Source of the DNA: Exobasidium rhododendri
Taxonomy: Eukaryota > Basidiomycota > Exobasidiomycetes > Exobasidiales > Exobasidiaceae
Direction of reading: 5' to 3'
Assembly: GCA_026210745.1 (NCBI GenBank)
Contig: CP110630.1
Span: 6,386,001 to 6,450,000, forward strand
Length of the DNA: 64,000 nucleotides
The notes under the pieces are model-generated. The model was not told the origin of the DNA, ran no database searches, and saw only the letters and a list, made by a program, of their open reading frames with translations. The number at the start of each line of letters is the position of its first letter. Within the stretch, counting starts at the first letter, position 1. Both the position numbers and the translations under genes were made by a program. Below, piece by piece: positions 33,301 to 44,281 of the stretch.

Positions 33301-33749
33301 CGTCTCAGAGTAGCAGCAATCACACTTCCAGTACGACGGCGCCAAGTGCGTCCTCCTCTAATTCCAGTCTCTTTCAAGCGCATGCGTCTTCAAATCGTCT
33401 CTCCTTTTCCACTTTCTCATCGCATACAAAGTTCCCATCGGCGAAGCGGTTGTCGACAAGAAGTGGTGTGGCTCCGATCGGTGTGCTGCCTACCTTGTCT
33501 GCAGAGGGCAGTCCTAGCTTCTTGACGTCGAGCTCCACTCCCACGCCTCGACCATCGTTTGCCGCTGCCAACTCCGCCTTCTTTTCTTCCTCTTCTTCTT
33601 CTCCTCGCTCTACTCCCCGACACAACAACTGGCATTCGACACCTTCCCCTCGAATCAGCCGAGCGAGCGTCAACGTAGGATCTGTTCCTTACCACTCTCC
33701 CTTGTCTGTAGACACATTAGCGTCGCCTTACTTTGTTCGAGGGAGGTAG
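30318..33749 (+). CDS. Single-pass membrane protein with long disordered tail (1143 aa)
   Basis: Not recognised. Single exon. Residues about 14-42 form one hydrophobic helix (VSIGLLVLGLISLAVASC and on to VAVYIQL) followed by a basic stop-transfer stretch (RKTKKLRQE). With no cleavable signal peptide, this suggests a signal-anchor with the long C-terminal part in the cytosol. The remaining 1100 residues are Ser/Thr/Pro-rich and largely disordered, with many SP/TP and basic-Ser sites (for example APLTPPLTPGERTP), consistent with a heavily phosphorylated protein. A short helical stretch, LLAEAALLEEEMLTAEQEKA, lies at about 935-960. Serine runs near the C-terminus come from TCT/TCC repeats. It could be an adaptor or membrane-cortex protein; no function is assigned. 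Confidence 0.75.
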   Translation: MSISRRDTGAVSGLSGVSIGLLVLGLISLAVASCVGVAVYIQLRKTKKLRQEVTTEAKLAKIGQPVLQQGPFHELDSALDMSRMTNQMKERYAQRQLGPVSSLSSRVAYQNSNRIAQSSSGSGSSTSSGPIPPSSSEATHTSKAKSHEQASSTFHSFLDSQRSIPAGEPRLAPADVATRPSFARETRSSRVAIPSALLRGLGDLPQLPAPGSTAVDSAAHVQFRTDAESTSVGAGRSTCDRNGDLESQIERSGWLKSAIPAAFVGDSTSRKMTFDLEAQLQNSSERRTTGGPSRVTVDYFNTTGRRKLAPAAPESNTSGKRSVAHQRNVSTASSNSVSPHKKPDFVLPPLPTSGNKGKGSDLVKSSSAFRPLSLGLVLDSTFKTSSFNASSMFGDLPFTFWNDTADVPLSRSPSKGSGEERQKSGQMSALNSSAINISQLPSHKFVSFASLGSMANDDAYDGASLYSNEDDQADEKSEAKAVEHEAAAPPKSSSIERPYGSPQVPFMTIHHRAVFPDQLKRNSKKDQVNIAQRTPDLSMVHEAPLPPATLPPPSLLRGGFASSLRAKLTLNRSKAASPVNSITPSPILLNGQAITSQSDTARPQGKVRPASGIPSIKSPTDTLNSFGPPVETWKVCTENRSSTPSFLAPTTTLGLGLCDVNGVALDRQMSSKSSVDHEEHTFAQSPILPSVTPARLEARESNGEEAQMSYSKRVSALERHQTIDVDCSPSFRSVLHQGAQVDTPPMGRVRSPQFATLSTLSPKVAHTPTLIGNDWALNRQHHGHKSSVASSYCDTISTCLTGASERMGDYDNGNAQNHRAKLLQSIQKNKTAVRASLRSSGVNQVEKSFFSHSARVSAASLQTVVRSPPPVIVAETSTAVMFGNATASKKPSYLTIQVQKERPHLEDASEPRTAPLTPPLTPGERTPTIASIKPLLAEAALLEEEMLTAEQEKANRLAKLRPLSLANHQQQIYNFTTPTVRFNKTSSSLHKSQSSSQSSSNHTSSTTAPSASSSNSSLFQAHASSNRLSFSTFSSHTKFPSAKRLSTRSGVAPIGVLPTLSAEGSPSFLTSSSTPTPRPSFAAANSAFFSSSSSSPRSTPRHNNWHSTPSPRISRASVNVGSVPYHSPLSVDTLASPYFVRGR

Positions 33750-34080
33750 CTACTTCTTGCTTTGTTGCACTCAACGACATACTGTATCACTATCCCCTTG
33801 TAGCGTAATCAATCTTACCGTTCTGACGATCTTTTCCCATCTCCTCTCTCCTCGTGCTATTCCTCATCGCATCTCCACTGCAGCCTGAGAGAAGGTGCTT
33901 ACAACGACTAGTAATTGAGGGAGATAGTGTGATACATGAGTGTGAGAGTTGTCCCCTGTGGAACGAAAAGGAGGAAATCGACGTGCTGGGTGATGCGTAA
34001 TCTATGTAAGGGAGAGCTGACGGGACTGCTGATGATACCGATACATGTGTGCAAAGACGGAGAATTGCTGTTTCTTTCAT
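33750..34080. other. Intergenic between convergent genes
   Basis: 331 bp holding the 3' ends of two long genes. No gene or repeat seen. Confidence 0.45.
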
Positions 34081-37000
34081 TCAGGCATAGTCTGATAGTG
34101 TTTGTTTGCTTTGCGATGGATTGATGTGGTCGTGGTTGACAGGGGCAGTGGTAGAAGGTTGAGGTAGTCCGGCTTCTTCGCTGACGCCGCTCTTGCTGTC
34201 CACCGTCGAGACTCCTTCATCGATACTGATCGATGGAGCTCGCGATGACAGATTGGAGGGCATCGACGAGTTGGACAAACCGGTGTTGAAAAGAACATTG
34301 TTTGCGCTGGAAGGACTCATGGGAAGGAAGCTCGGGGACGGCGGTAGAGCTCGGAATCGCTGCTTTGGGCTCGAAGCGATCATGTTCCGATTCATCAGAG
34401 CAGTGCCGTCGTTTGCCATTCGGAGGGTCAGCTTTCGCGGGGACGGGCTAGGGTTGACGGCGCTCTTGGAGGGACTGGTTGCGGACGCAGACGCTCTTCG
34501 ACCTGTGCCTGGGCTGCTTCCAACGTCTTCCAAGACGGATCCCATTGATCGTCTGGTGGACATGCCTGCATTCAGGTGAGACGAAGGACTGAAGAAGAGG
34601 CTGGGGGAAGCAGTGCGAGGTTCTGCCACGTTGCCCCTTGATGTTGTCGACAGGAGTGAAGTGGTGGAATGGTCTCGCTGGATTGCTCTTGCTGTAAATT
34701 CAGATAATTGCTTCAGCTTTTCGCTACTGTTGCTGCTTGCTGTACTTTCCATGCTCTCTCTTTTGCTGGACAACGATTCGTCGTTGGGGGGAAGTGGAGC
34801 AGCCGTTCCTGGATGCTGAGCTACCTGCTCGAACCCATGCAACATTCGATCGTCGTTGCTGCTGAGCATCTCCCCTGCCAACGAGTGAACGTCAAACGAA
34901 GCGCGATCGTGATAGTCTTCGGCGGAGTTCGCCGCTGCTGCCGATGCTCGGGAAGACGCATACTGGCGAGTGGGCGAGAGACCTACGCCTAGAGCGTCTT
35001 GCATGTGTGCATCGGAGGCGCGAAGAGATCGTCTAGAGAGTCTCTGAGAAGGTGTGCCGCCACTACTTTTTGATCCTCTAGGGTTGCCGCTTAGTCGCTG
35101 ACTGCTTCGTCTGGAATGAGAGTCGTCGTCGACCAGATGGTGATCATAGAGGAACGTCGGCGTTCTTCCACCAGCCGAACCCATCTGATAAGAGTAGACC
35201 GAATTGTGAGATCGTCGTGTTGATGGACTGCCTCCTTCGTCCCCTTCGTCATCGTCATCGTCATCGTCGTCGTCGTCCTGCCCCTCTCCTCCGTACTCGC
35301 TGCCCCCCTGACTCCAGTCTTCGTCCTTTTCAGATCTCGCCGACGTCATGATTGTCTCGCCTCCTTCTTCCTCCTCCTCTCTTCCTCGTGTTGTAGTGGC
35401 ATCATCACCGAGATCTTTCTCAGAATGCTCCCTTCGAAGGAGGTACTCTTGTCTGTTTTCGATGGTGGTCTCGCCTTCCTCTCCTGCTCCCCCTTCTCCT
35501 GCCCGCACCTCGTCTTCAAGTGTACTGCTCCTCCATGCTGGTTCGTCTTCTTGTACCGCATCTACGTTCATTTTCGACCAGTCAAAGCCTTGCGACTCAG
35601 TCTCGTCTTCCTCGACGTGCTGCGAAAGGTAAGGGCTGACATCCTTCGAGGAAGACGCTTCGCTGCTTTCTGCAAATGAGAAGCCACGAATCATCCTCTG
35701 TATGGAAGGTTGGATGTCGTCGCTCATCTGATTGTTGAAGCTTCCCATACGAGCGACACTCGCAGTCATTGGCGTCGTTTCCATTGGAGGAGACATTGAT
35801 GGCCCTGCTTGAAAGTCCCTTGATACTGTGGACCTGCCCTCCTTCTTCTCCTCCTCCCTCTCCTCTTCGTCGTCCTCATCTACATCGTCCCCGTCCTCCT
35901 CCTCCTCCTCCTCCTCTTCTTGCCCCCTCTTGGAAAAGGTACGCTCCGAGCTCGGCGCATCATCCGAGACGAGCGAGAAGATCGAGTTTGTCCGCGATTG
36001 GTCGTCTCGCTCCGCTTGCACTCCCACAGTAGCGTACTCGTTGGATCGAGGCGAGAATGTACTGAACGTTTCACTGTTCATGAGCGGTGTCACAGCGGTC
36101 AAGAGGTCAGCTTCATTGTCAGGCCTTGCGAATCTATCAGTCTCGTCGTACGTCGTATTTCCGCTTCGACTTCCTCCAAGTTGGCTGTTACCGACCGTCG
36201 TCTGACTCCAGCCTTGTCGACCTAGATGATTGCCTGGCTGCAGCCTTTGTTCTTCGTAGGATTCAATTTGAGACGGTGAGTCATAGATTTCTACGGAGTT
36301 GTGCTCTTCATCGGGGTCTGTAGCCGCTGCAGACCCTGTTGCTCCAGGAAGCAGCGCCTGCTTCTCTTCCTCCTCTCCTTCTCCCCCTCGCTCCTCCTCT
36401 TGACGCGCTAAATACTGCTCTTGCTGCTCGCCTTCGTACCCCTTCTCCACCCTCACGTCCTCCCCCACTTGCTTATCATGACCAAGACTACCACTTCTTT
36501 CAGAAGAGGACGGAGACCTTGCAATCGCCACAAGAGGCTCATCTTTCTTGCTCGAACCTTCCGGTGACTCGACTTTTGGCACCGGCGGCGATGTTGACTG
36601 CACATTTGCCGCCCTTGCAGTGCTACCCAGCAGAGCTCCCTTCTCTTCTCTGCTTTCGTCGACGTTCATATTCGCCACCATTCGAGACGAGCTAAGAGGC
36701 GGCTGCAGATCCCAGGGTGCTAGTTGGGCGCGATGTTTCGATGATCCTGCAAATGCAGAGACGGGTCTTGGTGACAGTTGAATCGTGCCTTCTCCTTGGC
36801 TGCCCTTTCTCGTCCTACTGTTACCGTCGTTCGTAGCGGACAACGTCAAATGAGGCATCGCTACGGTAGTGTTTCGGAACCAGCGCGGGGAAGGCGTCAC
36901 ACTGGTGGAAAGTGTCTTTGCTTTTGCCATACTGTCTCGAGAGCTGACAAAGGGGAGTCTGCCTCGATTGGAAGAGGTGAAAGCACCAGATTCGTACGTA

Positions 37001-39722
37001 GAGTCAGTCGTTGAAGTCCCATCCATGGCAGGAGAACCCTGGAAGTGATTGGACGCAGCGGGTGACAAGAGTGCCAACGCTCTTTCCATGTCGAGCAAGG
37101 TGTCACTCGCATCGGTGGACGAACTGCGAGGACTGGCATCGTCTGGTGATCGAGGACTAGGTAGCTCCAGTCTAGGCGAGGAGGCCGACATCATCGAATC
37201 TTGGTGTACAGGCGCCTTCATCATCGCAGTAGAGTCTGGCAGATGCGCCGCCCTGTTTTCTCCCGAGCGCGATCCTTGCTCTTGCTCTTGCGGAGAGAGA
37301 AGGGTAGAAGGGGTAGACGTGATCATCATGGAGGGTCCAGCATTGGGTGCAGCAAGGGTACTGCGATGGCCCAACAAGGTGGACAGATTTGCACTTGGTC
37401 CAGGGAACGTACTCGGTGAGTGATCCAGAGCAATCGGACTGAGCAGCGATACTTTACTGATCAACGGCTTCTCTTCCATCGACGATGCTGGCTCTTCGGG
37501 CAGTTCTGCAAGTCGCACAATCGTTGGCTGCAGCGGCGATCGATGAAGAGGAGGAGACGGGATAGAGGGCGCAGAGGATACCCTTGCACTGCTCCTTCGG
37601 CTTTGTCCTCCCTTCTCGCTCTGTTCTCCTGCTACATTGAAGGAAGCATTCGACTTGATCAGTGACGCAGCCGATTGTCTCTTGTCGCTGCTTCTCATCA
37701 TTGGATCAATGCCACTTCCTTTCTCGGCCCACAGCCCAATCACTTCGCCAACGTCGTCCTGCGGTGGCAGGAGCACTTCTTCTTTCGCTTCGTGTCCGTA
37801 GTCAACATCGACTTCTCTGGCTTGAGGGGACTGCGTTTTTGATATCCAATCGTGCACCGCAGAAACGCTTCGATCTCCCACCAAGGGTGTAACGCTCGTC
37901 ACCTCCTGCACACTCAAAGCCTCGGCAGACAATCTCTCAAGAGGCGTATTCTCAGCGATGCCTTGATGGATGTCTCTCCAAAAGTCCCCATCGGTCTCCG
38001 CCAGGATGTTCGGGTCGAAGGTATTGGGTGCTTTACTTTGGTGAACTGTTTCCAACGCTCTCGCTTGACTGGACGTGGCTGTCAGCATGGAAGCACGCAT
38101 CGACGCTCTCTCGTCTGCACTGCCACGTTTATGATCGTCATCCACTCCCAACAGTGCAGAGTATCCTGCATAGCTCTGATTCTCATATGTATTGTTCGCA
38201 TCCTCGCTCTCGGGCAAGCCACTGAGGCCGTTGATCTTGAAATCCGGTGGAGAAGGACGGTCGCGCAGATCCTCATCAACAGCTTTTTCATCTTCGATTG
38301 GTTCGTAGCCCATTCCACTCAAGTCGAGGTTGCTTTCTTCAAAGCTGCTTTGTACTTCTGAATCGCTTGATGCCGCTGCCACATCATCATCACCTCTTCT
38401 TGTTGCTGCTTCCTTGTTCCTGCTTGTACTATGGAGCACATCTTGTAGTTGAGGTGAGACAAGATCATCTGCCTTGAGTGGTGCCGTCTTTGCATTCGGC
38501 GACTCTGCTTGTGTTCGGTTGAGCGAAGAAGTCAAATGCATGCTCCTCCTACCAGGTCCTCTTGTGCTTGTTCCAATCACCTGATTCGTCGAGACACTTC
38601 CCCCCACGCTCTTGTCACTCGACACATCTGCTTCTCCGATCCAATTACTCCACCACGGCGCTCGCTTCTTGTCTACTGTCCATTCGATACGACCAACGAT
38701 AGGGAGCCGAGCCTGGGTACTGACTGGCGTGTGAAAGGATGAACGAGACTGGCTCCGTCCAAACTTCATGCCACGAGGAGAAGGAGTATTGTATGGCATG
38801 GGTGACGTCGAATGGCCATTACCAAACGTTCGCCTTAACGAAGAGGATGGTCTTCGATCTTCCGTCGAAAATCCCTCCTCGTACCCGTCTTCTTCTCGTC
38901 GAAGACCCATCGAGTCTCCGTATGGCGACTTCATGTCACTTGATGTCGTTCGACTATGGTCTCTCTCGTGATCGTGGGACATCCGCTGCGGCGTCGAGCT
39001 GGTAATATTTTGATATATATCCTCTGCGTCTTCGTCAAAGAAACGACTCCAGAGCGCCGACCAGGTTGCGTCACCCACTCTTGGACCTAGATTGCCTTCA
39101 CCATCGTCGCAAAGATAGATGGCCAAGCCACCAATAGAGGGCAAGCCGTACTCTCGCGAGATGGCGTAGAGCTGGCCGCCGAGGGTCGGGAACAACGGTA
39201 GAAGGGTGCCTCTTCGAATGTGTGCGCTGCTGCTTGTTGAAGCCTGGCTTCGAGGATGGGGAGGGTCATGCGGAAGGCTGGAGAATTGTTTTAAGAGAAA
39301 GGGAGATGGTTAAAGAGGGGAGCAATGAGCTATGTGTCCCAGATAATAAAGCACAGCGCCACTATCACTCACTCAACAGGCGGAATTACAGTAAGAAAGA
39401 AGCGCGAGGCGGAGGAATAAGGGCTACGATGTTGACCGATCGTCAAAGAAGTTCCCTTCTCTGTTGCTGATCGTCCACTATAGTGTCGAGGTGTTGGCAA
39501 ATTAGACAGAGTAGGTGCTTTTGTGCTCCTGCTGGAAGTCTCCAGACCATATGATGGGGCTCCTCTGCGTCGTGGTGGAAAGTTGACTTGTGGCAGCTGT
39601 TCATAGGCCATTGGTGATTTTGGCATCGAGGGACCATCTTCCCATCCTTGAGTGCTTCTGGGCGCTAGAGTTGACCGATGGATCTTCTCTTCCGGACTGC
39701 CGGAAAACGTATCAGTCGTCAT
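34081..39722 (-). CDS. Large disordered protein with conserved N-terminal module (1848 aa)
   Basis: Two minus-strand exons (39722-39373 and 39277-34081) join in phase 2 through a 95-bp intron to 1848 aa. The junction falls inside a folded-looking module at about residues 100-200: SASRFFLTVIPPVDLPHDPP, RRGTLLPLFPTLGGQL, YAISREYGLPSIGGLAIYL, GPRVGDATWSALWSRFF. I believe this module is shared by uncharacterised fungal proteins but cannot name it. The remaining 1600 residues are low-complexity, rich in Ser, Glu and Asp, with an aspartate run (DNA at 35246-35279) and a glutamate run (about 35895-35920), plus many SP and RxxS sites. This suggests a phosphorylated scaffold. Numerous plus-strand ORFs across the region are antisense shadows of its biased codons. 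Confidence 0.78.
35246..35279. repeat. GTC/ATC trinucleotide tract coding poly-Asp
   Basis: A trinucleotide repeat inside the long disordered protein gene that encodes about ten aspartates on the minus strand. A similar CTC/CTT tract at about 35895-35920 encodes glutamates. Confidence 0.75.
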
Positions 39723-41194
39723 CGAGGTGATTTTGAGATGTTCGTGAAGATTTTGACCAGGCGAAGACAGTGAACTTCAGTGGTCTTTCAGTAGCCCGTT
39801 GTATCAGAGAACGGCGATCGATCGGCGGTTCGGTGGACACCAGTAACTCCTATAGCCGAGTCCGAAAAGGGAAGTAGACAATAAGACGCCCGATTGAAAG
39901 ACGCCAATGCCTACGTCGGTGAAGTCCAAATGTGACGTCGATTGATGGCAGGAAAGAGACTGCCGTTGGGCTGAAGTCAAGTCCGCCAAAATTTCCAAAC
40001 CGGAGCTCCTTTACAGACTACTCTTGAACCAGTCTGAGCTTAATCCGACGCCAAGGGGAGCGGTGCAGATGCTTTCGCCCGGGCAGCTGAAGAGATCACT
40101 TGCCCCCTGAATCGACTCCAAAAGCTGCGTCTCGAGTCCGTGGAAATTGAAGTCGAGGAGAAGAGGTAAACAGTGCGTTTGGTGAACCGAGAAAATGCAA
40201 AAAAGCGCGCCTGCCAGAAGCCGTTGTATAAGAAGAGAAGAAAGAGACTTGAAATGGGTTGGAGGTTGAGATGTAATTCGGGGGGGAAATCCTTACTTGT
40301 CTTCCTGCAAAGACAAGGGGAAATGGGGAACAAGAAGTGACGAGCTACTACGACAACGAAACAAAGAAAAGGAGAAGGCGAAAGGGAAAAAGGTGTCAGC
40401 GAAAAGTTTTGTACGTAGAAGGGAAGAAAAGCAGGAGATGAAGCAAGTGATGTATATGCACACGGAAAATAAAAAAATGTGCAAAATAATGAAGAACGGA
40501 AAAGTATATTAATAGGCGATAGGGTGTGAAGGATAGCAATGATTAAGTTGCTCTTGTGGTCTGTAGCTACAGTATTTTAATACGACAACACCAAAATAGT
40601 CAAAGCAACCAACCGGGACACCCCCCCCCCTTTCGAAACGCGCTCTTCGTTGGATTCTTGAAGCTAAAAAGACCCTGCCCTTAGCTGGAAAAGTCAATTC
40701 GTAGGGAGACGCGTCCCCGATCCTGACACTGTGCCACCGCGAGCGGAAGTGGACAGGTACGGTCGATCGACGGGCCAGCAGTAGGTTCTCACCGGGAAGT
40801 CCGCTAAGGGAAAAGTGCCAAGTCACCAAATTAGGCGGTAGGGTGGAGTAACCCCCTGAAAAAGGGGGCCACGCACGACGTCTCACTCAGTATCGCAGGA
40901 ATTGTTCATAGATTCAAATGTCCGATTACAAAGGAATGTGATCATCACGACTTCTTGGTACAGCACAGCTGAAGGAGGATGGGGAAGATGAAAGGGCTTC
41001 ACGTATCAGGAGAAAGCGGAAGAAGGAAAAAGGAGACGTGAAGAGCAGTGAAAAGAATGAGGTGCAAATACAGGAAGAGACTGTGTAGAACTGAAATGAG
41101 GAACAAACGAAATGCTCATGTGTCGCGTGTTTGTGTGTGTGTGCGTATGCTTGCTTGTGTGTGTGCATGTGTGTATTGTAATGGACGATCTGAT
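39723..41194. other. Long intergenic region upstream of the 1848-aa gene
   Basis: About 1.47 kb between two minus-strand genes. It contains the leader and promoter of the 1848-aa gene, a run of ten C residues (40621-40630) and, next to the heparinase-like gene's 3' end, an imperfect TG repeat (41130-41176). A 125-codon minus-strand ORF (40509-40886) crosses the C run and has no recognisable content; not accepted. Confidence 0.45.
41130..41176. repeat. Imperfect (TG)n repeat
   Basis: About 47 bp of alternating T and G with a few interruptions, just downstream of the stop codon of the heparinase-like gene, so probably within its 3' UTR (as CA repeats in the transcript). Confidence 0.8.
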
Positions 41195-44100
41195 CTAGTT
41201 GTGACTGGTGAGGGACCAGTCTGCCAAAGCAACGCTCGCAGGTGTTGCGCTGTCGGCTGTCGTCATTGTCGACCACTGTGGCTGCCAAACAACTTGGATG
41301 GTCTGTTGGCTACCTCCAGCAATGTCAATGTAGAGAAGCGTCACACCAGGGTTCACTTGATCACCGTCTTCGCCATCCACGGCAGCTTGATTCGTGCCGT
41401 AGATACGAGCACCGGGTGACTGATCCGGCTTGATGGTACCAAAGGTAGCACTTGAAGGAGAGAGAAGCTTGACGATCATTGTCTGCGTCTTTGCCAGGGT
41501 AGCCACAAGAGGATCAGAAGTATTACCCCATGCATTTGGGTCTGTGATCTTGCTGATTGTCAACGTAGCCGTCTTGTTGTCCGACGAAAGAGTGACGGTA
41601 GCATTGGTGTGGATTCGCCAATTGATGTCGGTGATGGTGGTGCTAGCTGCAATTTCGTCTTGCACAAGGACTTGACGCCTTCCGTTGAGCATTCGAATAC
41701 CTCGAACGACGGTGTTTGATCCTTGCGTGAAGCCGTAAGCGTCACTCATGTCCGTCTTGAAGTAAGCGACGTTGTCGGTGGCTGGAACAAAGGCAATGTC
41801 GTTCGATTGCGTCGTGTTGCTGGAAGCAAACGTGTTCACTGGTTGACAGCTGGGACTTTGATTGGCTTTGTTGATGACGAGGGTGTTTTGGCCTTGCGTA
41901 GACTTCCTGTAGTAGTCCCATCGAGTAGACTCGACGGTCTCGTTGGAGAAATAGTTGGGACTCAAGTAATTACCATTTCCGAATTCACCTGCCCATCTAG
42001 TGCCAAGCGCATCAATGACGAAATCGCCAGCATCCAAGTCACCATGAGCTTGATGACCAGTTGCGTTTGAAGACTTGATGGCAACATAAGTACCGGTGAA
42101 GTCGGTCCAGGATGATCTCATGGAAGCCCAAGAACCTAATGTATTGTCAAAGAATCGATCCAAGTCCATTCCGTTCCAAAAGCCTCCCTTGGTCGTCGTG
42201 TCGTACCAGAACATGCTCAATGGATCAGCGGCGTCGGCTCGATCACGTTGGAAGAGAGCGTAGAGTGGGTTCTTGTAGTAAGAGGCCCACAGGAACATTC
42301 CATTGGCCGTGGTAGAGTACTTGTTGGGACCGTTGTCACCGTAGAAGAACATGCTGGCCATTCCAGAGACGAACATGTGGAAGTATCCAGTGTTTGCCCA
42401 GTTGGTGTTGGCAGCCATCAAACCTTGGTCGCTTCCGGTAGCCGTTGTAAGAGCAGATTGAGCACGAGCTTGGGCAGCAGTACCAAAGTACCAGTAATTG
42501 GCTGTTTCGGACCACGTTCCATCGTCGTAGGCTCCTTGCATACAATTACCCTTCATGTTTGCCAGCGTGTAGTCGATGATTGAGGCAGATTGATTAGATG
42601 GATCATCGGTACCCAAAGCAAGTGCACCCAAGAGCAGACCAGAGTTACAGACGCAATTCCAATTACCGTTCGTCGTCTGCCACCATCGGTAGTCGGCACC
42701 AAGAGCTGAAGTAGTGTAGGCATTGCTTCCGGGTTGAAGACCTTGCACTGCAATCGTCCAGGCCAGTTGTAATCGTTGAGCGGGCGTCCAGTAGTCGTAC
42801 AACCAATCGTAACCAATAGCAAAAGCAGCAGTAAGTTCAGCAGTATCAAGGAAATGACCGGGATTCCAGATGTAGCCATTTGGTGCTCCTGTTCCCCAGA
42901 CAACGTCGGTATTGTTACCTGCGGCTGTTTGAAGCTCTAGCCACGCTCGCTCAGCCCATTTGGTGTCATTGCCAGACATTCGGTATGCGTAGGCAAAGGT
43001 CTTGACTCGTAGTTGCACTTCACGAGCAGGGTCCAAGATTCCAGAGCCAGAAAAGCCTCCGTCGAGAGTGTAGTTGGTGGGTGACATACCATAGAACGCA
43101 GTAGCGTTCTGGAAGATGGTGTAATTCCAAACAGTCAAGTAAGCATCATTGGCAATCTTTTCCGGGAGACAGTCCCATTCAGCAGCCGTTGTCATGATAC
43201 GAGGATGAGGTCGTAGGTTGGTGAGAGATCCAGAAAAGGTGTCGGTCGCACAATTGCCGACCTGTGTACCTCCCGAGGCAGGTGTAGCCGTGTTAGCGGA
43301 ACTCATAAATGAAGGGTTTCCATACGGGTCGGTTCCTTGGTAGGTCAGATCGTCGCCACTGCCCTTGGAAGCTGCCGTTGAGGCCGATGTCAAGACGCTT
43401 TGAGGCACGTAGGAAGTTTCTCCTCCGCTTGTAGCACCAGAGAAGCCACTGGTAGATTGGCTGTTTCCACTTCCACTTCCACTGCTACTGCTGCTCTTGC
43501 TTTTTCCTCCTACACCGACACCAACACCAACTCCTACACCGATAGCGATGAGAAGAAGAAGGAGAATTGGGAGACCAATTTTGAGCCACTTCGACCTTGG
43601 CTTTTTGGATGGAGCATACGAGTACTTTTGCGCATTAGCACCTGTGGTATCAAGATCAGCCATGGGAGTGAGAGGAATGGAGAAAGAGTCGTCAGTATGC
43701 TGTGACTTCTCTTTCAAGCGGCTTTTCAGACGGTAGTCGTCTCCAAGAGAATGGGAAGTGCCGGGAAGAACCTCGTACGTCGCCATCTTAGGACCGAAGG
43801 GCAACCAACACAAAAGGGGGTCACAAGGTGGAAGAAAGGAACAGAAAGCAGAAACAGAGAGAGAGAAACGCCAATAGGGCAAAGACCCGTGTAAGGGCTC
43901 CACCAAGGATTCCATTGTCCGCTCTGATCTCCTCTTACCCCTCTCCCTCAGATTCACGTCCGCGCAAGAAAGGGATCAAAACTCACCTGGGGCGCCACCT
44001 GCAGCCAAGTTCTGATGAGAAGAACTGTAGTCCTTGTAAGGAGCTCCTGCCTGATTAGGGTATTGGCCGTACGTTCCTTGAGGTTCCATTTCGTATTGAC

Positions 44101-44281
44101 TCTCTTGCTTCATGCCTGCGGGAGAATCCCCTCCTGGTCTTGGAGAGGCATTGTAGCCACCGCTGCCGTAGTATTCAGAGGCATTCTGAGGATCGTCGCG
44201 GTAGGCGCCTGGTTGGTATCTCGCATCGAATTCAGATCCATTCGAGTGAGTGTAGGTGTCCTGAGGACGATGGTAAGACAT
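41195..44281 (-). CDS. Type II membrane protein with heparinase II/III-like (polysaccharide lyase) ectodomain
   Basis: Likely cell-surface or secretory-pathway polysaccharide lyase or related enzyme. Exon 1 (44281-43987) encodes a Tyr/Gly/Pro/Asn-rich cytosolic tail (YQPGAYRDDPQNASEYYG). The main exon encodes MATYEVLPGTSHSLGDDYRL, a basic stretch, one membrane helix (WLKIGLPILLLLLIAIG then GV repeats), a Ser/Gly linker and a large ectodomain with several N-glycosylation sites. The ectodomain has an alpha/alpha-toroid-like part (FAYAYRMSGNDTKWAERAW, FAIGYDWLYDYWTPAQR) and the heparinase II/III signature region (ATGHQAHGDLDAGDFVIDAL). The junction is a problem: exon 1 ends in phase 1 at a GTGAGT donor, while the best acceptor (CCTAAG before ATGGCG, at about 43788) needs phase 0. 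An acceptor at about 43924 (GATCAG) does keep frame but adds an intron-like hydrophobic stretch. Translation might instead start at MATYEV. Confidence 0.8.

Noticed and set aside
35348-38742. Many plus-strand ORFs of 70-170 codons
   Set aside because: They are antisense to the 1848-aa gene and reflect its Ser/Asp/Glu codon bias.
40509-40886. 125-codon minus-strand ORF
   Set aside because: It crosses a ten-C run, has no family resemblance and no supporting splice sites.
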